Assembly: GCA_039045975.1 (NCBI GenBank) | Contig: JBCCJA010000038.1 | Location: 1-39,344, forward strand | Direction: 5' to 3' | From: JBCCJA01 sp039045975 | GTDB taxonomy: Bacteria > Planctomycetota > Planctomycetia > Planctomycetales > Planctomycetaceae | DNA length: 39,344 bases | Shown: positions 24,744-33,222 of the stretch, piece by piece | Layout: every line of letters starts with the position of its first letter | How positions within the stretch are numbered: position 1 is the first letter of the stretch | Translations under genes and position numbers: made by a program | Notes under the pieces: generated by a model | Told to the model about the DNA's origin: nothing | What the model saw: the letters and a program-made list of their open reading frames with translations, nothing else | Databases searched by the model: none

Positions 24744-26696
24744 ATGTGGCTTCGTCTTCCCGTAACCGTCCGCCTCGTCTGCACCGCCGCATTCGCCGTG
24801 GCGGTAGGCCTGTCTGCAGCCCCCGATAAGGCTTTAGCGGACCATCACGGGAATCACGGTAAGAAACCGGCCGGCAACGCAAAGCGCGCGGCCTTGGTCG
24901 ACGTCGCGACGACCTACCGTCCGCTCCGCTCACGAGCCGGCAGAGTCGACCCGGGACGGCGTGATGCAGTCACCGACGAGGCCGCGAAGATCGACCGGCT
25001 CGTCGACGCGATGCACCGCAAGCACAGCGTCACGCCCAACCCCGATCTGACCGACGAACAGTTCGTACGTCGCGTGTATCTCGACATTTGCGGCACGATC
25101 CCGACGCTAGAAGAGGTCCGCGGTTTCTTAAAGGAACGCGGCGCCGATAAGCGGGCGAAGCTGATCGACAAATTGCTGAACAGCGAAGGCTACGCCGACC
25201 ACCTTTATAATTACTGGGCCGACATCCTCCGGGTGCAATATAAAGCGTTCAACTCGTTTTATTCGTACCCGTTTATCGACTGGCTCCGGAGTCAGATCGC
25301 CGACAACCGACCTTACGACGAGCTCGTCTGGGACATGGTCGGCAGCGAAGGCCGCTATCTCGACAATCCCGCCGTCGGTTACCGCATCCGCGACAAGAAC
25401 ATGCCGCTGATCGGAGTCGGAAACACGATCCGTGTCTTCTTAAGTACGCGGGTCGAGTGTGCCGAGTGCCACGACCACCCCTTCGACGTCTGGACGCGTA
25501 AGGACTTCTATCAACTCGCCGCCTTCTCCGAGACGGCCCGGATCCAAGAAAAACGGCCGAACGACTACTTCAGTAAGGAAGGCTTTCAGGTCTACCGCAA
25601 GCCGGCCGAATTCGGACTCCAACCCGCTCGGATGGGCGAATTCGCCCGCATGAACATTTTCGGCGCGTTCGACAGCGCCAACCCCCGGCTCCGCTATCCG
25701 AAAGATTACGAATACGACGACGCCAAGCCCAAGGAAATCGTCAAGCCGGCCGTGCCGTGGGGTAAATACACGCGCGACGGTAAAGAGCGTTGGCGAGCGG
25801 CCTTCGCGGACTGGATGACTTCGCCCGATAACGAGCGGTTCACGATCACGATCGTCAACCGACTTTGGCGACGGAACTTCGGCATCGGCCTGATCGAGCC
25901 GTACGACGACCTCCAAGACGGCGTGGAGCCGGTCGATCAGCCACTGATGGACCATCTCTGCGATTTGATGCTCGATCTCGATTACGACATCAAAGAATTC
26001 CAGCGTGTTCTCTTTAATACGAAGGCGTATCAGCGACGGGCTTCCTCGTCACCGCCGACCGCGGAAGAGCGTTATTACTTCCCGGGACCGATCCTGCGAC
26101 GGATGACCGCCGAACAGGTGTGGGACTCGTTCCTCTCACTCACCGTCGTCGACCCTTACGAATACAAGGGCTATCGCTACCGGGGTGAACGCGACCCCGT
26201 CTACATGCAACTCGACGACATGAAGAAGTTCGGGAAAGACGCGCTTATCGCACGGTTCAAGCAATGGAGCGATTTCGAGAGAACGATCCGGAGGATCCCG
26301 GCCAAGTACAAATATAAAGGTGTCGATCTCGTCCGCTCGACCGAACTGACTTATCCGCTCCGGGCCGACCACTTCCTGGTCCAGTTCGGCGTAGGAACGC
26401 GTAGCGAGGTCGAAGGCGCTAACGTCGACGGGACCGTGCCGCAGATCCTCACGATGTTCAACGGCCCCGTGACGCACATGCTCCTCGAAGAAGGGGCCGT
26501 CATGTATCAGGTCGTCTCGCGCGAGCGGAACGAGTCGGACGCGATCAACGCCGTCTTCATGACCGTGCTGTCGCGCCTTCCCGACCGCTTCGAAAAGTCC
26601 GCGGCCATGAAAGAAGTTAAGGACAACGGGAACGCAGGCCTCGGCAACGTGATCTGGTCACTCGTCAACACCCGCGAGTTCCTGTTCGTGCAGTAG
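24744..26696 (+). CDS. DUF1549/DUF1553 domain-containing exported protein
   Basis: The 650-residue product has a signal peptide ending near DKALA (about residue 32). DUF1549 (about 80-265) contains DLTDEQFVRRVYLDICGTIP and VECAECHDHPFDVWTRKDFY. DUF1553 (about 350-620) contains FTITIVNRLWRRNFGIGL. CAECH at 239-243 is a CxxCH haem-attachment-like motif. These pairs are abundant and uncharacterised in planctomycetes. No N-terminal cytochrome domain is present. The gene is visibly less GC-rich than its neighbours at third positions. The partner DUF1501 gene starts 89 bp downstream. Confidence 0.92.
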   Translation: MWLRLPVTVRLVCTAAFAVAVGLSAAPDKALADHHGNHGKKPAGNAKRAALVDVATTYRPLRSRAGRVDPGRRDAVTDEAAKIDRLVDAMHRKHSVTPNPDLTDEQFVRRVYLDICGTIPTLEEVRGFLKERGADKRAKLIDKLLNSEGYADHLYNYWADILRVQYKAFNSFYSYPFIDWLRSQIADNRPYDELVWDMVGSEGRYLDNPAVGYRIRDKNMPLIGVGNTIRVFLSTRVECAECHDHPFDVWTRKDFYQLAAFSETARIQEKRPNDYFSKEGFQVYRKPAEFGLQPARMGEFARMNIFGAFDSANPRLRYPKDYEYDDAKPKEIVKPAVPWGKYTRDGKERWRAAFADWMTSPDNERFTITIVNRLWRRNFGIGLIEPYDDLQDGVEPVDQPLMDHLCDLMLDLDYDIKEFQRVLFNTKAYQRRASSSPPTAEERYYFPGPILRRMTAEQVWDSFLSLTVVDPYEYKGYRYRGERDPVYMQLDDMKKFGKDALIARFKQWSDFERTIRRIPAKYKYKGVDLVRSTELTYPLRADHFLVQFGVGTRSEVEGANVDGTVPQILTMFNGPVTHMLLEEGAVMYQVVSRERNESDAINAVFMTVLSRLPDRFEKSAAMKEVKDNGNAGLGNVIWSLVNTREFLFVQ

Positions 26697-26785
26697 TCGT
26701 CGCCACGGCCGCGGGGCCGACGCCGCCGCGGAAACATTTCCCCAAAGTTATCCCTCACCGAAGCACCCCGCCGGAGACTTCCACA

Positions 26786-28102
26786 ATGTCTATCCGCGAC
26801 GAAGCCCGCCGACTCGACCCCGCCGCCCGACGAGCCTTCGTCAGCAACGCGGCGAAGACCTGCCTCGGCGTGAGCGCCCTCTCGGCCCTGCCGCAGTCCG
26901 AAGCCGAGGCTTCACAGAAAGGACGCGACACGAAGCGCCTGCCCGGCTTCGGCAAGGCGAAGAACGTCATTTACATCTTCAACAGCGGGGCGATGAGCCA
27001 GATCGACACCTTCGACCCCAAGCCCGGGACGGAGGAACAAGGGTCGGTCGGCGTCATCGGGACGTCCGTCCCCGGCGTGCAGGTCACGAGCTTCTTCCCG
27101 GAGATCGCCAAACGGATGAACAAGATCGCGGTCGTCCGTTCGCTGACGACCGTGACCGGCAACCACCAAGACGCCGCCTACCTGATGCGGACCAACTACA
27201 AGCCGCTCGGTTCGATCCGCCACCCGTCGCTCGGCGTCTGGGCCCAGCACTTCCTCGGCGACCCGGCCACCGAGCTGCCCCGCACCGTCACGATCGCGAA
27301 CAGCGACCGTCACCCGGGCGCCGGCTTCATGCCGAGTAAGTTCAGCCCGCTTCCGGTCGCCCGCGCCGACCGCGGCGTCGAGAACACCAAGCCGCCCGGC
27401 TACCTCGACGCCAAGAACCTCAATCGACGGCTCGGCCTGATCGACAAGTTCAACAAGAAGTTTATCGACACTTATTCCGACCCCGCCGTCTCGGCCTACA
27501 CCGACTTCTACGACGGGGCCGTCGGCCTGATGTCGGGCAAAGATCTCGCCGCATTCGACATCACCAAAGAAAAACAGGGCATCCGCGATGCGTACGGCAA
27601 GTCGCGCCTCGCCCAGGGCTGCCTCCTCGCCCGGCGGCTCGTCGAATCGGGCGTGCCGTTCGTCGAAGTCGGCAACGGCGGCTGGGACCACCATCAAGAC
27701 TTCGTACAGCGGATGCAGGAGAAAGGCCCGGAACTCGACAAGGCGGTCGCGACCCTGCTCGACGACCTCGACAGCCGCGGCATGCTCAAGGACACGCTCG
27801 TCGTCGTCACGACCGAGTTCGGCCGTAAGCCGCAGATCGACGAGGTCCGCGACGGACGCGGCCACCACCCGGGCGCGTTCTGCAGCCTCCTCATCGGGGC
27901 CGGCGTGAACGCCGGCCAGGTCTACGGGGCCACCGACGCGAAGGCCCACTACGTCGAAGAGGACGGCGTCACCGTCCAAGACTTCAACGCGACGATCGCC
28001 CACCTGATGGGGCTGCCGCTCCACGAGGAAGCGATCTCGCCCTCGGGCCGACCCTTCACCGTCGCCGACGACGGCGAGCCCGTCACCAAGCTGTTCGCGT
28101 AA
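26786..28102 (+). CDS. DUF1501 domain-containing protein (partner of DUF1549 gene)
   Basis: The 438-residue product belongs to the alkaline-phosphatase-like DUF1501 family. It has the N-terminal RRAFVSNAAKTCLGVSALS, a weak Tat-like signal. Conserved blocks include NVIYIFNSGAMSQIDTFDPK, VVRSLTTVTGNHQDAAYLM, GNGGWDHHQDF, VVVTTEFGRKPQID, and GRGHHPGAFCSLLIGAG. GGAG lies 9 bases before the start. It is in the usual operon with DUF1549/1553 and is probably exported with it; reaction unknown. A strong terminator follows. Confidence 0.92.
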   Translation: MSIRDEARRLDPAARRAFVSNAAKTCLGVSALSALPQSEAEASQKGRDTKRLPGFGKAKNVIYIFNSGAMSQIDTFDPKPGTEEQGSVGVIGTSVPGVQVTSFFPEIAKRMNKIAVVRSLTTVTGNHQDAAYLMRTNYKPLGSIRHPSLGVWAQHFLGDPATELPRTVTIANSDRHPGAGFMPSKFSPLPVARADRGVENTKPPGYLDAKNLNRRLGLIDKFNKKFIDTYSDPAVSAYTDFYDGAVGLMSGKDLAAFDITKEKQGIRDAYGKSRLAQGCLLARRLVESGVPFVEVGNGGWDHHQDFVQRMQEKGPELDKAVATLLDDLDSRGMLKDTLVVVTTEFGRKPQIDEVRDGRGHHPGAFCSLLIGAGVNAGQVYGATDAKAHYVEEDGVTVQDFNATIAHLMGLPLHEEAISPSGRPFTVADDGEPVTKLFA

Positions 28103-28113
28103 CAGACGCGTCC

Positions 28114-28451
28114 TTACGCACCGAAGCCGTCCGCCTCACCGGCGGGCGGCTTTTTTCGTGCCCCGCCGCTCACCTCCCGCCACCAAGTCAGCGCGAGCAG
28201 CGAGATCGCCGCCCCCGCGACGAACTTGAACACCCCAACGGCCACGGCCGCCACCAAGACCCGGTAAAGTTCTCGACCACGTCCGACGCCCCGAACGCGA
28301 CCAGCCAACCGGCCAACCCGTACCGCACCCCGGCCGACGGCCGCTTCTCGCCGTCCCGCATCGCGAAACAGACGCCGACCCCGACGAGCGACCAATACAC
28401 CGCCTCGACCGCGTTGTACCAGTCGACGCCGTCGAAGGTCTCACGGGGCAT
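28114..28451 (-). pseudogene. Small three-helix membrane protein gene with one-base frameshift
   Basis: Reading from ATG 28451 (GGAGGG about 4 bases before it) gives MPRETFDGVDWYNAVEAVYW, then two membrane helices (GVGVCFAM region; YGLAGWLVAFGASDVVENF) and WWRPWPL. That frame then degenerates. The adjacent frame continues with a hydrophobic third helix (GVFKFVAGAAISLLALTWW) and stops at 28114. Adding one G to the run of four at 28233-28236 (C on the plus strand) restores a continuous 112-residue protein. A real pseudogene, a phase-variable run and a sequencing error are all possible. The 3' end overlaps the 28126-28156 terminator. Function is unknown. Confidence 0.65.
28126..28156 (+). terminator. 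Intrinsic terminator after DUF1501
   Basis: GCCGTCCGCC pairs with GGCGGGCGGC (one G-T pair) around a TCACC loop, followed immediately by six T residues. It begins 24 bases after the DUF1501 stop. Confidence 0.9.
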
Positions 28452-28531
28452 CGTCCCTCCGTAACCGCCGGTTCCGCGGTGCGGACCGACCGTGCACGCC
28501 ACCTGTTATCACACCTGTCACATTTCAGTGA

Positions 28532-28621
28532 AGTAGGGCAGCCCTTCGGGCTGCCGACGGTTCGCTATTGTGGAAGGCGTTCGTCGTAGGAACGTGTCGG
28601 CAGGGCGAGCCCTGCCCTACT
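28532..28621. repeat. GTAG-foot REPIN-like element, family F (90 bp)
   Basis: Two arms in inverted orientation (28532-28558 and 28596-28621) each begin AGTAGGGCAG and end CTGCCGAC. Each arm is itself a hairpin: GGCAGCCC/GGGCTGCC and GGCAGGGC/GCCCTGCC, differing by compensatory changes. The GTAG foot before the hairpin is the tetranucleotide type found at REP sequences. The 343-bp region 28452-28794 holds this element and no gene. Confidence 0.8.
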
Positions 28622-28794
28622 CGCTTCGGGCATCTCAACCAGCCTTGGCCGGTTACGGGCGAGGGCTCGAACGGAAACGAGACGATCGTGAATCGCCGTC
28701 CCCGTTCCCTCGCTGCTGATACGGCAAGGCTGATTAAAAAAACCGCCTGACATCGGAAGATGGCCCGAACACCGTCCGACCGTCACTGGCCCAC

Positions 28795-30825
28795 TCAATC
28801 ATTCAACACCTTCATCGGCACCACCACGTCGAAGTCGGGCTCGTACACATACAGCGTCCCGTCCTGCATCCGCAGCGGGTAGTCCCAGTAATAGTCCTTG
28901 CCCTCGATGTCGAGCCGCAGTTCGTCGCCCCGTTTCGACCAGACGCCCTTGCCGTCCTCCGAGTTCTGGGACCCGTCCTCGCTCTCGACGACGTACCGCA
29001 CGAGGCAGTCGCCGTTCGATTCGAGGAAGATAATCACCGACAGCAACTTCGGCCCCTCGATGATCGCCTGCCCGCCCCAGTGGGCGACCAGCTTCGCGTT
29101 CGAGATGCCGGCCCCGTTCGGGACGAAGTCGTCGGTCGCGATCGTCGGCAAGACCGAGAACCGCCCGCCCGACGAACCGCCGGTCGCCCCGCCCACGCCG
29201 CCGCCCGACGGCGCCGTCAGGCCCGCCAGCTTCGTGTCGTAGTCGAGGTCCTCAAGAAAACTCGCCGAGACGTTCGGCAGGTCGAGCGGCACGACGCCCT
29301 CACGCCGCTTCGTCTTGATCGCGACGCGGAAGTGCGGTTTGCCCTCCAGTTCGCCGAGCTCGGCCATGCCCCGCTTCACCGCCTGATCGAACGTCGCGCC
29401 GACCATCGTCGACTCGATCGCGAGCAGGTTCCCCGACCCCGGCAGCGTCACCGCCGGGAACGCGTGCCCCGGCAGCACGACGACGACCGGCTCCAGCCCG
29501 ACCGCTTCGCAGAGGCTCGCCCACGTCACCGCGAAGTCGACGCAGGTCCCCGCCCGGTTCCGCAGCACGTCGCGGCCGAACTTGATGTGCTGCCCGAACT
29601 TCCCCTCGCTGAGCACACCCGGCGGCGTCTGATACGCGATCTTGTTCCGCGTGATGAACTCCCACGCCGCCCGCAGGTACAGCAGGCAGTCCTCGTCCGA
29701 CGTGTTCGCCGCGACCGGCCCGCCGTTCAGCTCCGCCGCGACCCCGCTCAGCCGTCCGGCCAGCTGCTGGATCACCGGGTCGCCCGGCGTCGTGAACGCC
29801 GCCATCAGCGTCGGGGCGTTGTCGAAGTAGTCGTAGAAGCCCTCGCAGTCGCCGTAGTCCTGGCTGCAGAAGATCACCTCGTTCGGCCCGAGCAGCTTCA
29901 CCGGGTACGAGTCGGTCTCCTCGACCCGCTCGCCGTCGGCCTCGTAGCGGTACTCGACCTCGAGCATCACCGGCCGCGAGCCGGTCATCGACATCACCTT
30001 GTCGAGGTCGAAGATCGGGAAGAACGGGTCGACGACCGTCTGCCCCGGGTAGACCCGCGGCGACCGCTTCCACCCGCTCCACGCCCCGATCCCCGAGACC
30101 CGGAAGCGGATCCGGAAGTCCTCGACCAGCGTCTCGCCGCGGTTCCGCGCGATCGAACGGGCCGCCCACATGTTCGCGAAGTCACGGTCGCCGTAGCTCT
30201 TCGCGAGGCAGCTCATCAGCAGGTCTTTGGCGTCGACGTCGAGGTCGATCCGGGTGTCGCCCGCGACCTCGACCTCCGGCTCGTAGTAATACGTCAGGCG
30301 GTTCGTCCGCGGGTCGAACGCGACGTCGCTCGCCCCCTCGGGCGGGACGACGTCCATGATCAGCGTCCCGAAGCCCATCTCGTTCGACGTGATCTGCACC
30401 AGCACGACCTTCTCGGCCGACTCGTGCGCGATCTGATAATTGCCCGACTCCGGCAGCTGATAGATCCACCGCCCGCGTGTCGCCGTGCGGACCGCCCCCG
30501 GCGTCCGGAACGCGATCTCGACGTCGGTCTCCGCGTCGTCGTAGCGGGCCTCAAGGTCCTCCAGCAGGGCCCAGTTCTGCCCGTTCATGTTGATCGACTT
30601 CGCCAGCGCGAACGCCGACACGCCGGTCGACTTCAGCATCTGATAGGTCGCCGACTTCATGTCGATCTCGGAGTCGACCGACACCTCGCCGGCCGGACTG
30701 ATCGTCGTGACGGCCCGGCCCGTCATCAGCGGCTCGTTGTCGGCCGCCGCCGGACGCGTCGGGACGGCCAGGACGAACGCGAACGTCACGGCGGCGTACG
30801 CCGCCCGGGGGGTCAAGACACGCAT
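28795..30825 (-). CDS. Exported transglutaminase-like superfamily protein
   Basis: The 676-residue product has a signal peptide cleaved near AAADN (about residue 28). After a ~280-residue beta-rich region comes a transglutaminase-like core with NRAGTCVDFAVTWASL (nucleophile Cys428), PGHAFPAV (His454), then LLAIESTM where Glu471 sits at the usual Asp position. It could be a peptidase or cross-linking enzyme acting in the periplasm. A Gly/Ser-rich linker (near 545-560) precedes a C-terminal domain of lipocalin-like beta character ending PDFDVVVPMKVLND. ATG 30825 is preferred to GTG 30828. Confidence 0.88.
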   Translation of the reverse strand: MRVLTPRAAYAAVTFAFVLAVPTRPAAADNEPLMTGRAVTTISPAGEVSVDSEIDMKSATYQMLKSTGVSAFALAKSINMNGQNWALLEDLEARYDDAETDVEIAFRTPGAVRTATRGRWIYQLPESGNYQIAHESAEKVVLVQITSNEMGFGTLIMDVVPPEGASDVAFDPRTNRLTYYYEPEVEVAGDTRIDLDVDAKDLLMSCLAKSYGDRDFANMWAARSIARNRGETLVEDFRIRFRVSGIGAWSGWKRSPRVYPGQTVVDPFFPIFDLDKVMSMTGSRPVMLEVEYRYEADGERVEETDSYPVKLLGPNEVIFCSQDYGDCEGFYDYFDNAPTLMAAFTTPGDPVIQQLAGRLSGVAAELNGGPVAANTSDEDCLLYLRAAWEFITRNKIAYQTPPGVLSEGKFGQHIKFGRDVLRNRAGTCVDFAVTWASLCEAVGLEPVVVVLPGHAFPAVTLPGSGNLLAIESTMVGATFDQAVKRGMAELGELEGKPHFRVAIKTKRREGVVPLDLPNVSASFLEDLDYDTKLAGLTAPSGGGVGGATGGSSGGRFSVLPTIATDDFVPNGAGISNAKLVAHWGGQAIIEGPKLLSVIIFLESNGDCLVRYVVESEDGSQNSEDGKGVWSKRGDELRLDIEGKDYYWDYPLRMQDGTLYVYEPDFDVVVPMKVLND

Positions 30826-30970
30826 CACGAAACTCTGCCGGGGCCCGGTGGACTACCTCTGCGAACGTCCAACCACTATGACCGGCGGGCGAACGCGGCG
30901 ACAAGACGTTGCCGCCGACGAACGACCACCCGACGCGACTCGCCCCGCAGAGACGACGGAACCGCTACCG

Positions 30971-32167
30971 ATGCTCGAGGCCACCATCCGCCGCGCCGTC
31001 ATCGCCCACCACCGGCGGTCCGGCCGCGTGCTCTTCTCCGACACCACGCTCCGCGACGGCGAACAGATGCCCGGCGCGACGCTCGAACCGGCCGAAAAAC
31101 TCGAAATCGCCCACGCCCTCGCCGCCGCCGGCATCCACTCCCTCGACGCAGGCTTCCCCGCCGCCAGCCGCGCCGACGCCGACGCCGTCGCGAAGATCGC
31201 CGCCGAGGTCCGCGGCCCCGTCGTCACCGCCCTCTGCCGCACCCTCCCGGCCGACATCGACGCCGCACACGACTGCCTCAAGTCGCTCCCGAAGCACCGC
31301 CGCGGCGTCAGCCTGTTCCTCGGTACCAGCCCGACCCACCGCGCCGACAAGCTCCGCCGCCCGAAAGACGACCTCTTAAAGATCATCGCCGGCGCCGTCC
31401 GCTACGCCTCCCGAAAATTCGCGATCGTCAGCTTCGCCTGCGAGGACGCGACGCGGACCGAACTCGACTTTCTGTGTGCCTGCTACACCGCCGCGATCGA
31501 CGCCGGCGCGACCACGATCGGCGTCCCCGACACCGTCGGCCTGCTCACCCCCGAGTCGACCACGACACTTTTCGAAGCCGTCCAGGCCGGCGTGCCGAAC
31601 CGCAAGCGGGCCCTGCTCGCCGCCCACATGCACAACGACCTCGGCCTCGCGACCGCGAACTCCCTTGCTGCGATCACCGCCGGCGCGAACGTCGTGCAGG
31701 GCACCGTCGGCGGCGTCGGCGAGCGGGCCGGCAACGCCGCGATCGAAGAGATCGCCCTCGCCCTCGAACTCCACAGCAAGCAGTACCGCCGCTCCCACAC
31801 CGTCAAACTGCCGAAGCTGAAGTCTCTAGGCGAACTCGTCTCCGCCCGCATGGGCCTCGCGCCGGCCCCGATGAAACCGGTCTTCGGCCGCAACGTATTC
31901 GCCACCGCCGCCGGCATCCACCAGGACGGGATCTTGAAGAACCCCGAGACCTACCTCCCCTATCCCCCGCCCGTCGTCGGCGGCCCGGAACGGGTCGAAC
32001 TCGTCCTCGGCCGCCACTCGGGCAAGGGCGCGGTCACCGACCGCCTACGCTCCCTCGACCTCCCGGTCGACGACGACACCGTCGACACGGTCCTCGGCCA
32101 TATCAAAGCGAGCCCGAAGTCGGCCGTGTTCGACGACACGTGGGTGCGGGAAGCGGCGACCTCATAA
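30971..32167 (+). CDS. LeuA/NifV-family synthase (isopropylmalate or homocitrate synthase type)
   Basis: The 398-residue product is a DRE-TIM metallolyase that condenses acetyl-CoA with a 2-oxo acid. It has the signature DTTLRDGEQMPG (24-35), the metal-site HMHND (219-223) with GLATANSLAA, and GGVGERAGN (247-255). The C-terminal regulatory domain of full-length LeuA is lacking, so length agrees with NifV/homocitrate synthase or short IPMS/re-citrate synthase types. Substrate (oxoisovalerate, oxoglutarate or oxaloacetate) cannot be told from sequence by eye. No leu or nif genes are nearby. It is divergent from the transglutaminase gene. Confidence 0.88.
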   Translation: MLEATIRRAVIAHHRRSGRVLFSDTTLRDGEQMPGATLEPAEKLEIAHALAAAGIHSLDAGFPAASRADADAVAKIAAEVRGPVVTALCRTLPADIDAAHDCLKSLPKHRRGVSLFLGTSPTHRADKLRRPKDDLLKIIAGAVRYASRKFAIVSFACEDATRTELDFLCACYTAAIDAGATTIGVPDTVGLLTPESTTTLFEAVQAGVPNRKRALLAAHMHNDLGLATANSLAAITAGANVVQGTVGGVGERAGNAAIEEIALALELHSKQYRRSHTVKLPKLKSLGELVSARMGLAPAPMKPVFGRNVFATAAGIHQDGILKNPETYLPYPPPVVGGPERVELVLGRHSGKGAVTDRLRSLDLPVDDDTVDTVLGHIKASPKSAVFDDTWVREAATS

Positions 32168-32233
32168 CTTCTCGGCGGTATCGAAACCCGACACCTCATA
32201 GAGGCCGTTTTATGGTGTCGAAAATATCGACGA

Positions 32234-32308
32234 AACAATCCCTCGGCGCCAGCCGTGGAGGACATGGTTTCCTGGTTCCCATTTCCCCACGGCTCGCGCC
32301 GCGGACTA
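32234..32308. repeat. Hybrid inverted repeat of families C2 and C
   Basis: The left arm 32234-32262 matches the family C2 arm (27 of 28 positions to the inverted 15000-15027 arm). The right arm 32286-32308 (CACGGCTCGCGCCG, CGGACTAGT) matches the inverted flank at 15074-15099. The arms pair over about 14 bp (12 matches). It lies between the LeuA-family gene and the 75-residue gene. Confidence 0.7.
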
Positions 32309-32345
32309 GTATTAAAAATACTTTTAAACCTCAGAGGAGAAATCC

Positions 32346-32573
32346 ATGAGCGACGAAGTCATCCCGACCACTTACGAACAGTGGCGGCACTGCATCGAAG
32401 GCCTCGGCCGCATCCGCCTCACGCCGACCTACGTCCGCGAACGCCTGCAGGAGCTGCAGGACGATTCGCACGCCAACACGAAAGAGTTCACAAAGCTCTA
32501 CGGCACCGACCACCGGCGACGCACGATCGACTGGTTCCGCCGGGCCGGCGAAGAGCTTTCAGCGACGTCTTAA
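32346..32573 (+). CDS. Small conserved-looking cytoplasmic protein, 75 residues
   Basis: GAGGAG lies 6 bases before the ATG, the best ribosome site in this part of the window, so the ORF is very likely translated. The product has no signal or membrane helix, is mostly helical and mixed-charge (YEQWRHCIEGLGRIRLTPTY, WFRRAGEEL). I do not recognise a family. An A/T-rich stretch (32310-32330) just upstream may contain a promoter. Confidence 0.75.
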   Translation: MSDEVIPTTYEQWRHCIEGLGRIRLTPTYVRERLQELQDDSHANTKEFTKLYGTDHRRRTIDWFRRAGEELSATS

Positions 32574-32728
32574 ACATAAAGATCAGACTCGCGCCCGATG
32601 ACACTCGACCGAACCGGGGCAGCGATCGAGTCTGTCGATACCCGCGTCCGCAAAACCAAACACACCGGCAGACGGTTAGACCGCCTCACGGCGACCGCAC
32701 GCCCGAATCCGTTCCGGCACCGACGCCA

Positions 32729-33172
32729 CTACGAAGTCGTAATCGAGATATCGGCCGCGTCGGTCCCGCCGGGCGGGACCTCGATGATCACATCCTGGAC
32801 CATCGCGTCGGTGATCACCGGCGGCCGCTCGTCTTCCGGCATCTCTTCGAGCCCCTCCGAGTCGATCGACTCTCGGCCACGCAGTCGGACCCGGTGACGA
32901 CCGACCGCCACCCCTTCGCCCCGGCCGGCGATCGCACTCGTCAGCGTGAACCGGCCGTCCGCGTCGGTGTAGCCCCGTGACGACCCGCCCGTATTCACAC
33001 CGGTCTGATCGCCCGGAATCGGACGGAACTCGACGGTCACGCGGGCGACCGGCTCGCCGTCGATCGTCAATCGGCCCGAAACCGGCACGAACTCCGGTCC
33101 GCCCGCCCCGCCGCACCCGGCGACCGCAACAACGCACAACGCGGCCACCGACTTCTCAACTAGCCATCGCAT
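32729..33172 (-). CDS. Small lipoprotein with carboxypeptidase-regulatory-like fold
   Basis: The 147-residue product begins MRWLVEKSVAALCVVAVAGC, a lipoprotein signal with the lipobox VAGC at residues 17-20. The mature part, VSGRLTIDGEPVARVTVEFRP...TDADGRFTLT, is the beta-sandwich repeat common in planctomycete proteins. The ATG at 33172 places the lipobox at the usual distance. It follows the DUF1559 gene by 50 bp on the same strand, a pairing seen in planctomycetes. Function is unknown; a surface-exposed role with the prepilin-like partner is inferred. Confidence 0.85.
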   Translation of the reverse strand: MRWLVEKSVAALCVVAVAGCGGAGGPEFVPVSGRLTIDGEPVARVTVEFRPIPGDQTGVNTGGSSRGYTDADGRFTLTSAIAGRGEGVAVGRHRVRLRGRESIDSEGLEEMPEDERPPVITDAMVQDVIIEVPPGGTDAADISITTS

Positions 33173-33222
33173 CGCCAGACCCCAAATCACGTTTGCCGCC
33201 ACTCGGCCCGACGCCGACGCGA

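Noticed and set aside
28233..28236. Programmed ribosomal frameshift
   Set aside because: The run is only four G with no classical slippery heptamer or clear downstream pseudoknot; a simple indel explains it better, although this was not excluded.
29080..32349. A 1089-codon open frame on the plus strand across the transglutaminase and LeuA-family genes
   Set aside because: It is antisense to one gene and out of frame with the other; its composition is Arg/Pro/His-rich with no domains.
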